Below are positions 11,359 through 22,329 of a stretch of DNA of 64,000 bases, in pieces (the stretch's first letter is position 1; each line of letters starts with the position of its first letter). The notes under the pieces were generated by a model. It made no database searches and was not told where the DNA came from. It worked only from the letters and a program-made list of their open reading frames with translations. Location: assembly GCA_015680685.1 (NCBI GenBank), contig MNCI01016112.1, positions 2,666 to 66,665 of the forward strand, in the 5' to 3' direction. Origin of the DNA: Gnetum montanum (taxonomy: Eukaryota; Streptophyta; Gnetopsida; Gnetales; Gnetaceae). The position numbers and the translations under genes were made by a program.

Positions 11359-12382
11359 TGATGAGTGGCAAGGTACCCCTACACTCAACCATACGAATAC
11401 GAGCATTCACGGATGATCCAGTCGAACTTTGTAGACGGACTAGTTGTGATATCTAGATAGTTACTCATTGATCACAGTTTGCTATCTTCCCACCTGGACT
11501 AGTATTACTTTGTCATGTATGGTTTAGTCCAAAGTGAGGTGTATGATGTGTTTCCTATCACTATGCTACTCCTAGGGACCATGGAAAATAACTTTGTTTT
11601 AAGCTAAGAGGGAAAGGGAAAAGAGAATCTAAGCTAGCCTAAGTGCAATGAGCATCTATCCTTAATCATCCGTACACATCTTGGACCTTGTGTACTACTT
11701 ACCAAGTGCATGTCCTAGGTACGCTACTGGGATACTAAGTAGTCACACTTAAATGCTCGTGATTAAGTTGTACTCATTCTGCATTTAATAATAGGGGTAG
11801 GAAATGAGGATATAGAAATATTAATTAAGAAAGTGATAAATAACAATAACAGTAAGCAATTAAAACTAAGTGAATGCTGCAATGATGAAGTAATCTTGAT
11901 CTTTATTGTTGGTCATGTGCGTGTCCAAGTACGTCACACTTGAATAAAGGTTTTGTACAATTACAATAATCACATTGCTGGCATGCACTAAGAAAAGGGT
12001 TGAGAGGAATTGAAACTAATAAAAAGATCCTACTCTAACACTAATTTTTTCTATTTCCTGTGTGCCCAAATGTCGTATTTATAGGCTTACATAGGAACCA
12101 CGATATCATGTATCTGATATCATTAGCCAGGTCGTGATGTCGTGTACCCGATATCGAGGGTCCGATATCAAGGATCCGATATTAGCACCTGGTTAACAAG
12201 GGTTTGATATCAGAACCTAACAAACCACGATTCATTAATAATGAAGAGACTAACTCCTGTGAACAAATTATGATGAGCAAGCCTATCCTACATAACACTT
12301 GCTATCATGGACTTAGTGATATTCTGAACCTTATTTAAAGAAAAAATACTTATAATTCTGTGAAAAAAATGAAACCTCATCA
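11359..12382 (-). repeat. solo LTR of the Athila-like A/B family
   Basis: It begins TGATGAGTGGCAAGGTACCCC like the LTRs at 24,680 and 46,100, and ends CTCATCA where those end TTCATCA. Internal landmarks agree: a CTTTATTGTTG block near 11,898 and a reverse-strand TATA box (plus strand TATTTATA, 12,076-12,083). Upstream of that TATA lie five GATATC palindromes (12,102; 12,116; 12,150; 12,164; 12,206), where the other copies have GTCGAC/GTATAC. No primer site or polypurine tract adjoins it, so I read it as a solo LTR. The flanking 5-mers (ATAAT, ACTAG) do not match. Confidence 0.72.
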
Positions 12383-12439
12383 ACTAGGATCATTCCAAAT
12401 AAATGGTCCACAATAATCTAACACTCTTGTTATACTTAA

Positions 12440-13100
12440 AAGAAACCTACCCCAACAAGAGGCTAGAGATAAAAATAAATCTTATGAAATAATTGAAGAT
12501 CTAATTAAAGAGGTGAACATTTCAATGTAAAATGTTTTATATTTTAATAAAAGCATGGATATGATTCAAAAGATTGTTAATGCATCTAAAACTAACAATG
12601 GAAGATCTCTTTAAATTGAAAAATAGATTAATTTTGTTAAGAGTTCTGATGCCTTATTCATACAAAATATAAACAATGTTACCAAAAAAATATCAACCAT
12701 CTATTTTGACAATGTGAATCATTCTAGGTAAATTGTTCATAGTTACCTAATGGATTTTGGTGCACCTATTAATATCATGCCATTAGAATTATGCAAAATG
12801 GTACAAGTAGAAATTCTATCAAAAAACAAGAAGTGTAATTTCAATTGGATGAATCTAATGTGCCCATGAAAGATTTGTTGAAAGAAGTTAAAGTTCAACT
12901 TAAAATTTACCCTAGTTTTACATGTTACATAGATATTTTAGTCATGAATATGCAACCAACTTACAATGTTCTTTTATCAAGAATTTTCATAGCCCAATTT
13001 GAAGGATTCTTTAAATCATACTTCTTAGAGTTATTATTACTTATCAAAGAAAAATATCATTCAAGAGAACGTTTTTATAAACACATAGTTACAAGCTTTA
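12440..13100 (+). pseudogene. gypsy linker and aspartic protease
   Basis: A coding-like run at 12,440-12,600 precedes the protease (a known gypsy gag-end pattern: ...IKEVNISM...). At about 12,745 the frame reads YLMDFGAPINIMPLELCK. This matches the retropepsin active-site block V-D-x-G-[AS]-x-x-N-[IV]-[ML]-P with D-F-G in place of D-[ST/G]-G. About 60 codons later NVLLSRIF matches the LLSR/ILGR strand that closes the fold. Frame changes between the two halves break it. Confidence 0.65.
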
Positions 13101-13333
13101 AATAACGAAATAAATGGCTTGAAAATCAAAACACTAATCTTTTCATTAAAGTTATGGAGGTTGGTATAGAAGAATATGTCATTCATAATAACTTATTAGA
13201 GATCCTAGAAATAAATCCTTACACTCACATGTATGTCATACATTATTATCAAAATTTTAGAGAGTTTGAAGAAAATTACAAAAATAGCTTACCTTATCAT
13301 CAACATGATGGAAATATTTTTCTTTTTAGTGAA

Positions 13334-13469
13334 CCTCCACTACTAAGAAAATATAAAAATTTAAATAAGATTATGATAATTGAAACTCTATAAATTAGAT
13401 NTCCTCCACTACTAAGAAAATATAAAAATTTAAATAAGATTATGATAATTGAAACTCTATAAATTAGAT
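13334..13469. other. 67-bp duplication around a single N: assembly join
   Basis: Positions 13,334-13,400 and 13,403-13,469 are the same 67 bases, separated by N at 13,401 and one T. An undetermined base between identical flanks is the mark of two contigs joined without merging their overlap, rather than a biological repeat. Confidence 0.88.
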
Positions 13470-14379
13470 AATCCATGACAATTATTACTGCTACATTAAC
13501 CAAAGAGCTCAACTTTCGAATTATACTAATTTAAATACTTGGATATTAAGAGAAGATGATGCTTCTTGTAGGAAAGAATCTGGAGACAAAATCATATTTA
13601 TACTACCTAATGAAGCTCCAATCCTAAAGACTACTAATTTTACTAAACCAATGACAAATAACCTAGTTGAATATGAAGTGCTTATTCATGGGATCAACTG
13701 GCTTAATATTATGATTTATCTAAAATTAAAATTTATAAAAATTTTCAATTCATAGTAGATTACATCACCAGAACATTTGATCATAAACATTCAACTATAA
13801 AAGATTATAAAGCCTATTTCCTTGAACTTTTTAAAGAATTTGATTAAATATCTATAAAATATGTTTCAAGAGAAGAAACTTAAATTCCTAACACATTAGC
13901 TCAAATGAAAAGTATCTTAGATGTTCCATTCTAATACAATGCTTGATATATTTCGAAATTATTATTAAAAATGTTAAATCCTATTTCATCCCAGATAACA
14001 TTCTTTCCTTATATGTTTTCAATGATGATTGTCAAATTTTTTAATTTCTATCTTCTCAAGATGAATTTAATGATCAATATCTTAAAATTTTTTAAAATAA
14101 TAAAGAAAATATATCAAAGGATAGTATTTTTTAAAATAAAATCTCTCTGGATATAGCAAGTTGAGAGGCTTTGTTTGATAACTTGTATACCAAATCTAAG
14201 GAAATATTCAAAAACACTAATTGGCAAACATTAATTGAAACCAAAATCATTCAAATTCAAAATAAAAGATAAAAATATTGTATTAAAATAGGTATTCATT
14301 TACATGCTAATGAAAAAAAATTGTATTAATCTATTGCATGAATTCAATGATATCTTAGCTTGGACTTATGAAGACCTTT

Positions 14380-15540
14380 AGACTTTTAACCTCCTTTTCA
14401 TGACAAATACTACATATTTTAAACCTAAGATAAAATCTTTTAGATAAAGACTTAGACCTGCTAACCCCAAGATAGAACCTTCAATGATGAAAAAAATTGA
14501 TAAACTATTAAAATCTAAAATCGCCTATTCTATGAGACATTCTTGTTCATATCAAATTTGATACTAGTTAGAAAACAAACATGAGGAAAATGATTATGTA
14601 TCAATTTTTGCAATTTAAATAACTTTTGTATTAAAGAAAACTATTTACTTCCCGTTATGGAAGAATTATTACAAGTCCTAAATGATGTGGAGATGATCTC
14701 ATTTTTACATGAATATTTAGGATATACTTAAATTTTAGTTGATAAGAAAGACCAATATAAGACTATTTTTACAATAAAAAGGAAAATCATCTAATTTTTC
14801 AAAATGCATTTTTGCCTTATAAATATTGGGTTTACCTTTCAAATAGCTATGGATAAAACCTTTGAAGAATTAATTAAAAATGCACTATCATTTATTTAGA
14901 TAACTTAACTTTTATTCTAAATATTATGGGACCTACATTAAAGGTCTTAGAAACATTATCATAAAATGTAGATAATTTGGTATTTATTTGAATACTAAAA
15001 TCTAGTTTTTTTGTGTCCTAAATGATAAATTCCTAGTTCATATACTAACTAAGAAGGAAATCATAATTGATCGTAAAAGGGTAAATGCTATCTTAAAAGA
15101 CCCTTATCTTTTATCTAGAATTGATATAAAGGCATTTTTTTTAGGAAGACTAATTTTGTTATATGATTTATTCCCATATATGAAGAACTAATTAGATCAC
15201 TAAACAATATGCTAAAAAGAATAGTAACATACATTGAACAATAGAAAGGAAGAACACTTTTCTTAATATTGAAGAAGCCATTATAGATTTCCTTATTTTA
15301 GCATTTTCATGATATGGAAATGATTTTCTCTTATATAATTTCTCTAGTGATGTCACTACTAAAGTTATTTTAAGTCAAGACATTAATGACCAAGGAAAAA
15401 GACCTATAGCTTTTACATTTTCATCTTTAAATGAAAAATATATGTTATCATTAAATCCTTAAAAATATTTCATTATTGCTTGTTAAATGCTAAGATTTTT
15501 GTTATCATTCCCATTTTAGCTACTGTTACATTAGCTAAAT
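14380..15540 (+). pseudogene. gypsy reverse transcriptase and RNase H, degraded
   Basis: RT begins near 14,400 with LRPANPKIEPSMMKKIDKLL, matching the K-L-RR-x-[NR]-P entry to gypsy RT. A palm remnant near 14,860-14,920 (TFEELI...YL/DNL) stands for the Y-[LV]-DD region, with one Asp lost and a frame change. At about 15,030-15,130 the post-RT block (LTKKEIIIDRKRVNAIL, then FL-GR) is well preserved. An RNase H patch near 15,345-15,430 (VILSQDINDQGKRPIAF) follows. Many stops; no product is possible. Confidence 0.7.
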
Positions 15541-15759
15541 TACAAGATCCTAGTGAAAAATGTGGAAAGTGAATCATAAAATTTTAGGAATATGATATTT
15601 AATGAAAGGTAGCTAAATTATTAAAAAGAATGAATCTTACCAAATTAATAGCTAAAGCATGAATGTTAGAAATTGATGATTCCCTTCAAGATAAAGAGTC
15701 AATACACCTACACATGTTATTCATTGAAAAATGAGGTAATGTTCCCTTTTCTCCGAAGA

Positions 15760-16640
15760 TACTAAGTTTTATTTGACTTTTCACCGATGTCCTCCAAACA
15801 TTCTTAGATGTAAGAAAAAACCTTTACTATCAAAATGTTCTAAATTTACCTTAATTAATGGATAATTATTTAGGAAAAAATTTGAAAGGATATATCTTAA
15901 ATGCATAGATCAAAATTAAGCTAATGCTACTTTAAAGCAACTACATGAAGAAGAATACATAGGATATTAATCACTAGTTCATAAGATTATGATAATTGGT
16001 TATTATTAACCTGCAATAATTACTAATACTTATAATACTGCTAAAAACTATGTGCAATGCCAATTGTTTAAGTTCAGATCCTTTATAGCCCATTATTAGA
16101 GTAAGACCTTTTATACAATGAGCTTTAGGCTTTATAGGGATAATCAATCCATTGTCATCCATGTAACATAAATTCATCCTTACAACTACCAATTATTATA
16201 CATGTTGGTTAGAAGCCAAAGATACTAGGAATGTAACATCTCATGAAGTTATCCAATTCTTAGAAAGTGTTACAATTTTAGATATGGTTTTGCTTATGCT
16301 TTAGTATTAGATAAAGAACTTGCTTTTATTTCTATAGAATTTACAAATTGAAATAGAAAGTATAGTATCATTATTAGATGTATAATTGAATCATATCTAA
16401 GGTAATGGTTGAATAGAGTCATCCAATAAAATTATATTAGATGGAATTAAGAAGATGAAAAGTAAAAATCCTTAAATTTGGCATGGATATTTAAAATGAA
16501 CAATATGGACAAATAGATTCACTATAAAGATTCAATCAAAACTACACCATACAATTTAGTGTATAAATAAGAGCCTATTTTGCTAGTGAATGAGCATCTA
16601 GTTTTATGAACATGTCATATTTTAAAATTAGAACTAAAAA
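15760..16640 (+). pseudogene. gypsy integrase, degraded
   Basis: The zinc-binding end is seen near 15,900-16,010 (LKQLHEEEYIG..., then HK-IM-GYY-P). The catalytic core appears near 16,110-16,260 as FIG-INP...KFILTTTNYYTCWLEAKDTRNVTSHEVIQFLE. This matches the plant gypsy pattern D-F-[IV]-G-x-I-P...KFIL[VT]-[AT]-D-YFT-[RK]-W-EA with the first Asp lost. KTTPYNLVYG near 16,535-16,570 is the conserved T-[PG]-x-x-LVYG motif downstream of the catalytic Glu. Stops are frequent. Confidence 0.72.
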
Positions 16641-16720
16641 GAATGAAAATAGTTAAATTTTTTTAATCATGTACAAATTATCAAAATATGGTTTGACAAG
16701 AAATTTGTTGCTAAAGTTTT

Positions 16721-18040
16721 CTAGGGTAATCTAGTTCTTAAGATAGATAGAGTGTTTGGTCAAACTAACTTGTAAACTAAGTTTTCTTCCATGTGGTGAG
16801 GCCATTTTTAAGTCATATATGTCATTCAATCTAATGTTTATAAAATTACAAACCTCTAAGAAAATAGATTACATAGAAATTTCAATCCTTATCATTTGAA
16901 ACATTTGTAATTTGTTACCTTTTGTGAATACCTAGTAAATCCCTAGATGTTTTTTCTTTTTTTTATGCATTTCATAAGTATATAGTTGCATTTGCATATT
17001 TTCCTGCATTTCCATAATTATTTCTATGAATATTTTTATTTGGCCTTTTGTACTTACTTTTCATTTTATATGTGCATTTTCATATAATTTTAATAATCAA
17101 TATGATAATTTGAGTGACCAGGCTTTGGATTGCCCTAACACCATTTTGTGTTAATACTAACGTAATATGTTATATCACTTACTCTATATTATATTATTCC
17201 CTATTGTTATACAAATAGAAATTTATATTATATATTTTAAATAATTATATGAGCTCATCCAAGTGATTCCAAGAGTGATACTTTATTGGTTATGCTGAAT
17301 TATGGAGAATATGATTTATGCTAACTTATCATGTTCTTATCATAGCCATATGAATTAAGGATATGTGATGTTAATAGACTAATTAGTCATGATTACTAGG
17401 TGACCTTAGAAAATCATTTTTTCCCTTCCCTAATTTCTAATACTTAAGTGTGATGATCCATGGTTGTCCTAGGAGCAATAGGATAAAGTGAGTTCCTCTC
17501 CACTTGAGAACCCTTAGCCACCTACATGACTTGTTATGATTCAATTTAATTCACAATTAAAGGCACATACATGAGGATTGAACTACATCATAGGTAAATT
17601 TTCTAAAATGATCCTATTCATTAGTAATGTAGCTAATTGACCAAACTCATGTGTGAATTCATACCTAGAGGACAAAGTGTATCACAAGCAAAGTTTTATC
17701 TAAAAAACCATAACCTTGATTATTGGTAGTGTAATAAATTCTTAAGTATATGGGATCTAGCAAAAATCCTCATCCTATTCTCCCATCTCTTTTTAAAATA
17801 ATTCTCATATCTCTCTTTCTATTTTTCCTTTCACATATTATTATTTTCTTTTACCCTTTCTCCACTACCCCTTTCTAGTTTATTTAAGCCAAAAAAAAGA
17901 AGAAGAAAAAATCATAACGTTATGACTATCCTTAGACCTTAATAAAAATTTTCCTCTTCAATAAGATTAGTATAAGTCTAATTTCTTTAAAATACCCTCT
18001 ACACTAATGGCTATTTTCTCAATCTTGAGTTGGATAACAA
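16721..18040. other. gene-free AT-rich stretch downstream of gypsy integrase
   Basis: No motif recognised. It probably includes the 3' untranslated region and perhaps the 3' LTR of the forward gypsy element. I found no TATA box or second copy that would set borders. Confidence 0.5.
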
Positions 18041-18044
18041 TGAG

Positions 18045-18240
18045 GTGTTAGCTTAGTGGTAAGACACTTGATTTGGAAGATCCAACTCATGGGTTCAATT
18101 TCAATGGGCAATGCTAAGTTATATAAAGTTGTAATTGAACTATTTATCTTAGGGTGTATCTATGTTTCACTTATTTCAAGTTCTAACATCCTCCTATGGT
18201 GTGTGCTGTCATACTCCTCCCCCCTCCCCCAAACATAATT
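18045..18240 (+). mobile_element. tRNA-derived SINE-like element (or degenerate tRNA)
   Basis: The text at 18,049-18,120 has the two internal RNA polymerase III promoter boxes at tRNA spacing. An A box, TAGCTTAGTGGTAAGAC, begins near 18,049, and a B box, GGGTTCAATTTC, begins near 18,090 (consensus GGTTCGANTCC, two differences). Anticodon- and T-arm pairing is poor, so a working tRNA is unlikely. A non-tRNA tail of about 100 bases, pyrimidine-rich near 18,210-18,230, follows. No poly(A)/poly(T) end or target duplication is clear. Confidence 0.5.
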
Positions 18241-19083
18241 GCACTTGCATACAATTCTAGCCTGGGAACTAGATATTAGTCTCAACATCACCCATGAAAT
18301 ACACTGACCCTAAGACAAGGAGATCAAAATTAGAGGTTGTTGGTAGATTATCTATAGAATTTATAATTTTTTTTCTCTTTTCTTCTTTAGAAATATTTTT
18401 TAGACCTTTGATCTTGTAACCTATCATCATATGGCTATCTATTTTATTTATTTTTCTTTTAAAGTTTAGTTAACAAAAAAATGAATTTTAATGATATGAA
18501 AAGTATCAAATTCAAGGATTAGGAAAGAAGGAGGTGAGATAAAATTGGGAGTCATCAATAATCATGTTTCTTGATGTAGTTTATCGGCCAAACCTTGAGC
18601 ATGATCTCCACTATAGCAACATCACCAATCCAATAGCTATCTTATAGAATCTATCATTTTTTTCATTCATAATGCCCAAGGGTACAACTTGCAGTAGTCT
18701 TGACCTTCTATTTTCCAAGTTTAGATCATCCTAGATATAATTTTTTACTAATTGCATCAAAGAAGGAATTTTTAAAAATTATGGTAACATACATTTTATG
18801 TTACTCCAATTATCATGATGTATATAAAGTAATCAAAAATTATATAAAAGATGTGGAATAATAAAATACTTTATGAAAATAAAAATATGAAGGAATGACC
18901 CCTTAATGAGGGAAGAAAATTCAAAAAAAAGAAGAGGGTAGAAGGAAACTTTGAAGAAAAAAGAGAAACATGAAGAAATAAAGAAGAAGATAAGTCAAAG
19001 TGGGTATTTATTGCTACTTAGAATCTATATCTCAATTGGAATCATATAAAAGCATACAAAAGCACAAGTGTTCCCTCTCACAT
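18241..19083. other. gene-free AT-rich stretch
   Basis: Nothing recognised on either strand. Purine-rich runs occur at 18,915-19,000. Confidence 0.5.
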
Positions 19084-19640
19084 GTGTTGGAACCATTAGA
19101 AAGCCATGTGTCTTGTGAAGATTCATTGGGACCATATGGATCATCTAAGATGCATATAATCTTCACTTAATGTCCTCATCAAGACGTAATTTGCAACCAC
19201 ATTAGTAGCTAATCATACTCTACCCGTGGCTCAAGTAACCCAATCATGATTTAGTAAAAAAAAGCTTCTATATAAGGAGGTGTAAGACCATTGTATTAAT
19301 AAAGAGAATATAAAGAAGAGAGAGTAGACAAAGTCAAGAAATGAGATAACTCCCACAAGGTAAAGTATGCTCTTAATCAACTCCATCTCCAATAATGATA
19401 TCATATGAAAGAATGTGAGGAACTCCTAGGTAGAGTCAAGAGTGACATAACCATCTCCTCACAAAGCATTTTTTTGATGTATCATTTTATTTATGCTAGT
19501 AATAGAAGTATATGTTTGTCTCCATGTTTATGTTTATTGCTCTCTCAAGTCTATTATGTTGATTCTATCTTTGCATTTGAATGTATAATAAATAGATCTC
19601 TCTCATGTTTATCAAGAAAAAAATAAAATACTAGTTTCAT
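19084..19640 (+). repeat. LTR-like segment with TATA box
   Basis: TGTTGGAACCATTAG at 19,084 looks like a plant LTR start. A TATA box (CTATATAAGGAGG) lies at 19,267-19,279, about 185 bases on, followed by a purine-rich leader. The end is unclear (perhaps near ...TTTCATCA, 19,641). No partner copy or coding region adjoins, so this may be a solo LTR. The short open frame at 19,405-19,626 has no recognisable domain. Confidence 0.4.
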
Positions 19641-20089
19641 CAATATTAGCATCTCATTTGTATCATCTATTTCATTTGAATTTCATTATCTTGAGCATAT
19701 TATTATTTAAGCCCTGGTTCAAGTTTCATTCCAAGTTATCAAAAACCACCATAGATAAGCTTGAAAATCCAAGTCCAATAGAGCTAATACTCCCTTAAAA
19801 TAATTTCAAAGTGAGTGAAAGATAATCCTCACTAGTTATGAACAATTTTTACTATATTATGTGCATTTGTGTTCTCAAAATTATGTTCAAACATAAAGCC
19901 ATAATGCCACTCATCTTAATACCATTTTCCTAAAGGAATCCATATCATTTGGTCAAATGAAATTATTTGAAGCCTAATTCAATCCCATTCTACATTATTC
20001 TAGAGGTTAAAATATCATCTTTAGGTTAAATTTTTTATTAACTTCATCAATATCCTCAAAAATCTCAAGATATAACTTACAATCTCACT

Positions 20090-20700
20090 TTTTCTTGAAA
20101 CCATGAGCTGATAATGACCCATGGTTAACACCTTGTATATTTAAAATTATAATGCCTCTATTTTTAGTGATCATTATTTTACCATGGCCCATGATATTAT
20201 TGAACAATTTTTTCATGACTTGTGATCCATCTGATTTTAATGTAGAACCTAGAAGTAGTAGAATGACATCTTTATAGGTGACCACGAGTAGACCATGATA
20301 CATGGTTAGGCTAACATGGGCTCACTATTTAGCATTTTGTACTTCTAGGAAATGCAAATAGGTCATGACTCATGGTGAGGTAATAATGAGCTAGCAATAT
20401 CATGTGGCCATGTTAGAAGTATCCTAGAGGCATAAGGCAATAATGTAGTGGTCCTAGAAGCATCCATGACCTGATCATAACCCATGGTCAAGCCATCATA
20501 ACTTTACCATAACCCATGATCAAGCAACCATAATCCAACCATAACTTATGGTTAGGATTTTTTGCACCCTCATAGACCAAGACCTGACCATGACTTGTGG
20601 CCAAGCATCAAGAGCCAACCATGAGTTCATCATGACTCATGCTCTACAAAACCATGAACAAGCCACTAATCATGGTCCCACTCATGGTTAGTATTTTAGA
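20090..20700. repeat. repeat block R2, CCATGACTCATGG-type palindromes
   Basis: About 600 bases contain more than a dozen degenerate copies of CCAT-R-AC-Y-Y-ATGG, irregularly spaced. It resembles R1 (7,570-8,060) in the same orientation: R1 and R2 share a phrase of the type CCATG-x-x-TCATCATGA-x-TCATGC. It sits just beyond the chromodomain of the Tekay-like element, so it could be part of that element's 3' LTR, but I could not place LTR ends. Confidence 0.55.
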
Positions 20701-20849
20701 TGAATTTTAAATAAGGATGGCTGATCCTAGAAGCTAAAAGAAATCTTACTTCCACTATGTTGCTATCAAAACATATGAATTTTAAGTAAGGTTGGCTAAT
20801 CTTAGAAGCTTAAATGGATCTTAATTCCACTATGTTTCTTCCAAAGCAT
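20700..20849. repeat. 75-bp tandem duplication
   Basis: Two adjacent units, 20,700-20,774 and 20,775-20,849, both begin ATGAATTTTAA and continue in parallel through CCACTATGTT with about ten substitutions. There is no N between them, so unlike the 67-bp duplications this is a real, diverged repeat. It lies between R2 and the chromodomain. Confidence 0.8.
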
Positions 20850-20859
20850 ATGATCAATT

Positions 20860-22110
20860 CTTGAGAACCATGATGGCTCCACTAGACTTTCACCATGAAA
20901 ATTACCTTACTATGTAACCAATACTTCATCCAATTCATGATCCTAATGGAATGCTCCACATCTAAAGCATTAACTTGAAGCTATACTTCAATCTAATCAA
21001 CAATATGACTATCATTGAGAATATACTTTTAAAGCCTAGATACATGAAAAATATCATGTATGCTTAAAGGTTCTAGAGGAAAACTTGCATGATATGTCAC
21101 ATCTCCTATGTGTTGAAGAACATTGAAAGATCCAATGTAACAAGATGTAAGTTTGTCTTTCCAGTTAAAATGCATCAAGCCTTTTAGTGAAGAGACATGA
21201 ATGAACATCTTGTTACCAATTGCATATTCAAGAGATCTCCTTTAATTATTCACATAGTTAGCCTTCTAGTCTTGAGCTAATCATAGATCTTCTTGATGTA
21301 ATATATCATGCACAAAATTATGTCTCAACTAATTTACTATCTATCCTTAATTGTGACCAAACACAAGGAAGTCCTGTAATGTTAGCTTGGTACGTATTTT
21401 TGTAGGTAAACTCAACAAATGGTAATAGAATATTCCTACTATCCAAAAATTACAAATCATAACACTGAAGCATATATTCAAAAACTCGATTAATTCTTTC
21501 AACTTGTCTATTTGTCTATGGTTCACATGATGAACTAAAACTTAGCCTAGTACTAAAGATGTTCATGAATGCTTACCAAAATAGAGAGGAAAATTTAGCA
21601 TCATGATTAAAGATAATTTTGATAGGAATTTCATTTAATCAAACAATCTTAGGGATGAAAAACCATGTAACATCTTCTACATAAGTTATAGTCCTTGTAG
21701 TAAGGAAATGAGCTAAACTAGTAAACAAGTTAACTATGACAAGAATGACATCCTTTCCACTTCTAGTGTGAGGCAAGCCAATAATGAAGTTTATACTGAT
21801 CACCTCTTAATTTCACTCTAGATTAGTGTGAGGGTACAAGTAGTTACCTAGTCATTAATTCTTAAGCTTAATATACTAGCATATTAAGCACCTTACCAAA
21901 AAAATTTTAATATGATTTTTTATACTTGACCACTAATACAATCTCTTTAGCATCTTATACATCTTATGGCTACTAAGATGCATCTAAAACTTACTAAGGT
22001 AAGCTTTTTTCAATAAATGTTTTCATAAGAAATTAGGAACATACACTCAATTCTTACAACAAAGTAACCCAAATGCATATATTGCAAATGAAGGATTACT
22101 AGATTGGAGA
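20860..22110 (-). pseudogene. chromovirus integrase with C-terminal chromodomain
   Basis: The zinc-binding region is near 22,090-21,880. The catalytic core begins near 21,795 as ISINFIIGLPHTRSGKDVI. The family has ISMDF, so the first catalytic Asp is Asn here (AAC, 21,789-21,791). The second Asp (NHDAKF for DRDPRF) and the Glu block (NRQVERINRV) survive. VEFTYKNTYQANI follows near 21,440. The C-terminal part, near 21,220-20,960, has FIHVSSLKG, a GDVTYHASFPLEP patch and IHDIFHVSRL. The final stretch (IRIMNW...VKV-WSHHG) corresponds to the chromodomain that targets integration to heterochromatin. Several stops. Confidence 0.78.
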
Positions 22111-22223
22111 AGATGCTTGCACAAATAATCTTGATACTACACTACTCTAATCTCANTGAAGGATTACTAGATTGGAGAAGATGCTTGCAAAAATAATCTT
22201 GATACTACACTACTCTAATCTCA
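22089..22223. other. second 67-bp duplication around a single N: assembly join
   Basis: Positions 22,089-22,155 and 22,157-22,223 are the same 67 bases except for one substitution (ACAAAT/AAAAAT), separated by N at 22,156. The geometry and overlap length match the join at 13,401. Confidence 0.88.
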
Positions 22224-22329
22224 TCTAGCATGTTTGATTGAATCACCTTGTTGTGAAGCTTACTAGCCATAATGCTTAAGAAATCCACAATAATGTTTCT
22301 TTTGCATGTTCAATACTAGATGGTAAAGT

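Larger units (their letters stand above)
10252..16720 (+). mobile_element. very degraded Ty3/gypsy element, forward strand
   Basis: Gag, protease, RT, RNase H and integrase fragments occur in the canonical gypsy order (integrase last), all forward but scattered over three frames with many stops. Motif spellings resemble non-chromovirus plant gypsy (Tat/Athila group); no chromodomain follows the integrase. A reverse-orientation solo LTR of another family (11,359-12,382) lies between gag and protease. An assembly join at 13,401 lies between protease and RT. I could not define LTRs for this element. Confidence 0.75.

Noticed and set aside
12749-13105. Host aspartic protease gene
   Set aside because: The active-site block lies in gypsy order between gag-like and RT sequence and has the element spelling, with many stops.
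13334-13469. Tandem repeat at 13,334-13,469
   Set aside because: Identical 67-base flanks around N are an assembly join, not a repeat. The same applies to 22,089-22,223.
18049-18120. Functional tRNA gene
   Set aside because: The A and B boxes are present, but acceptor, anticodon and T stems do not pair well and the B box has two changes. A SINE head is more likely.
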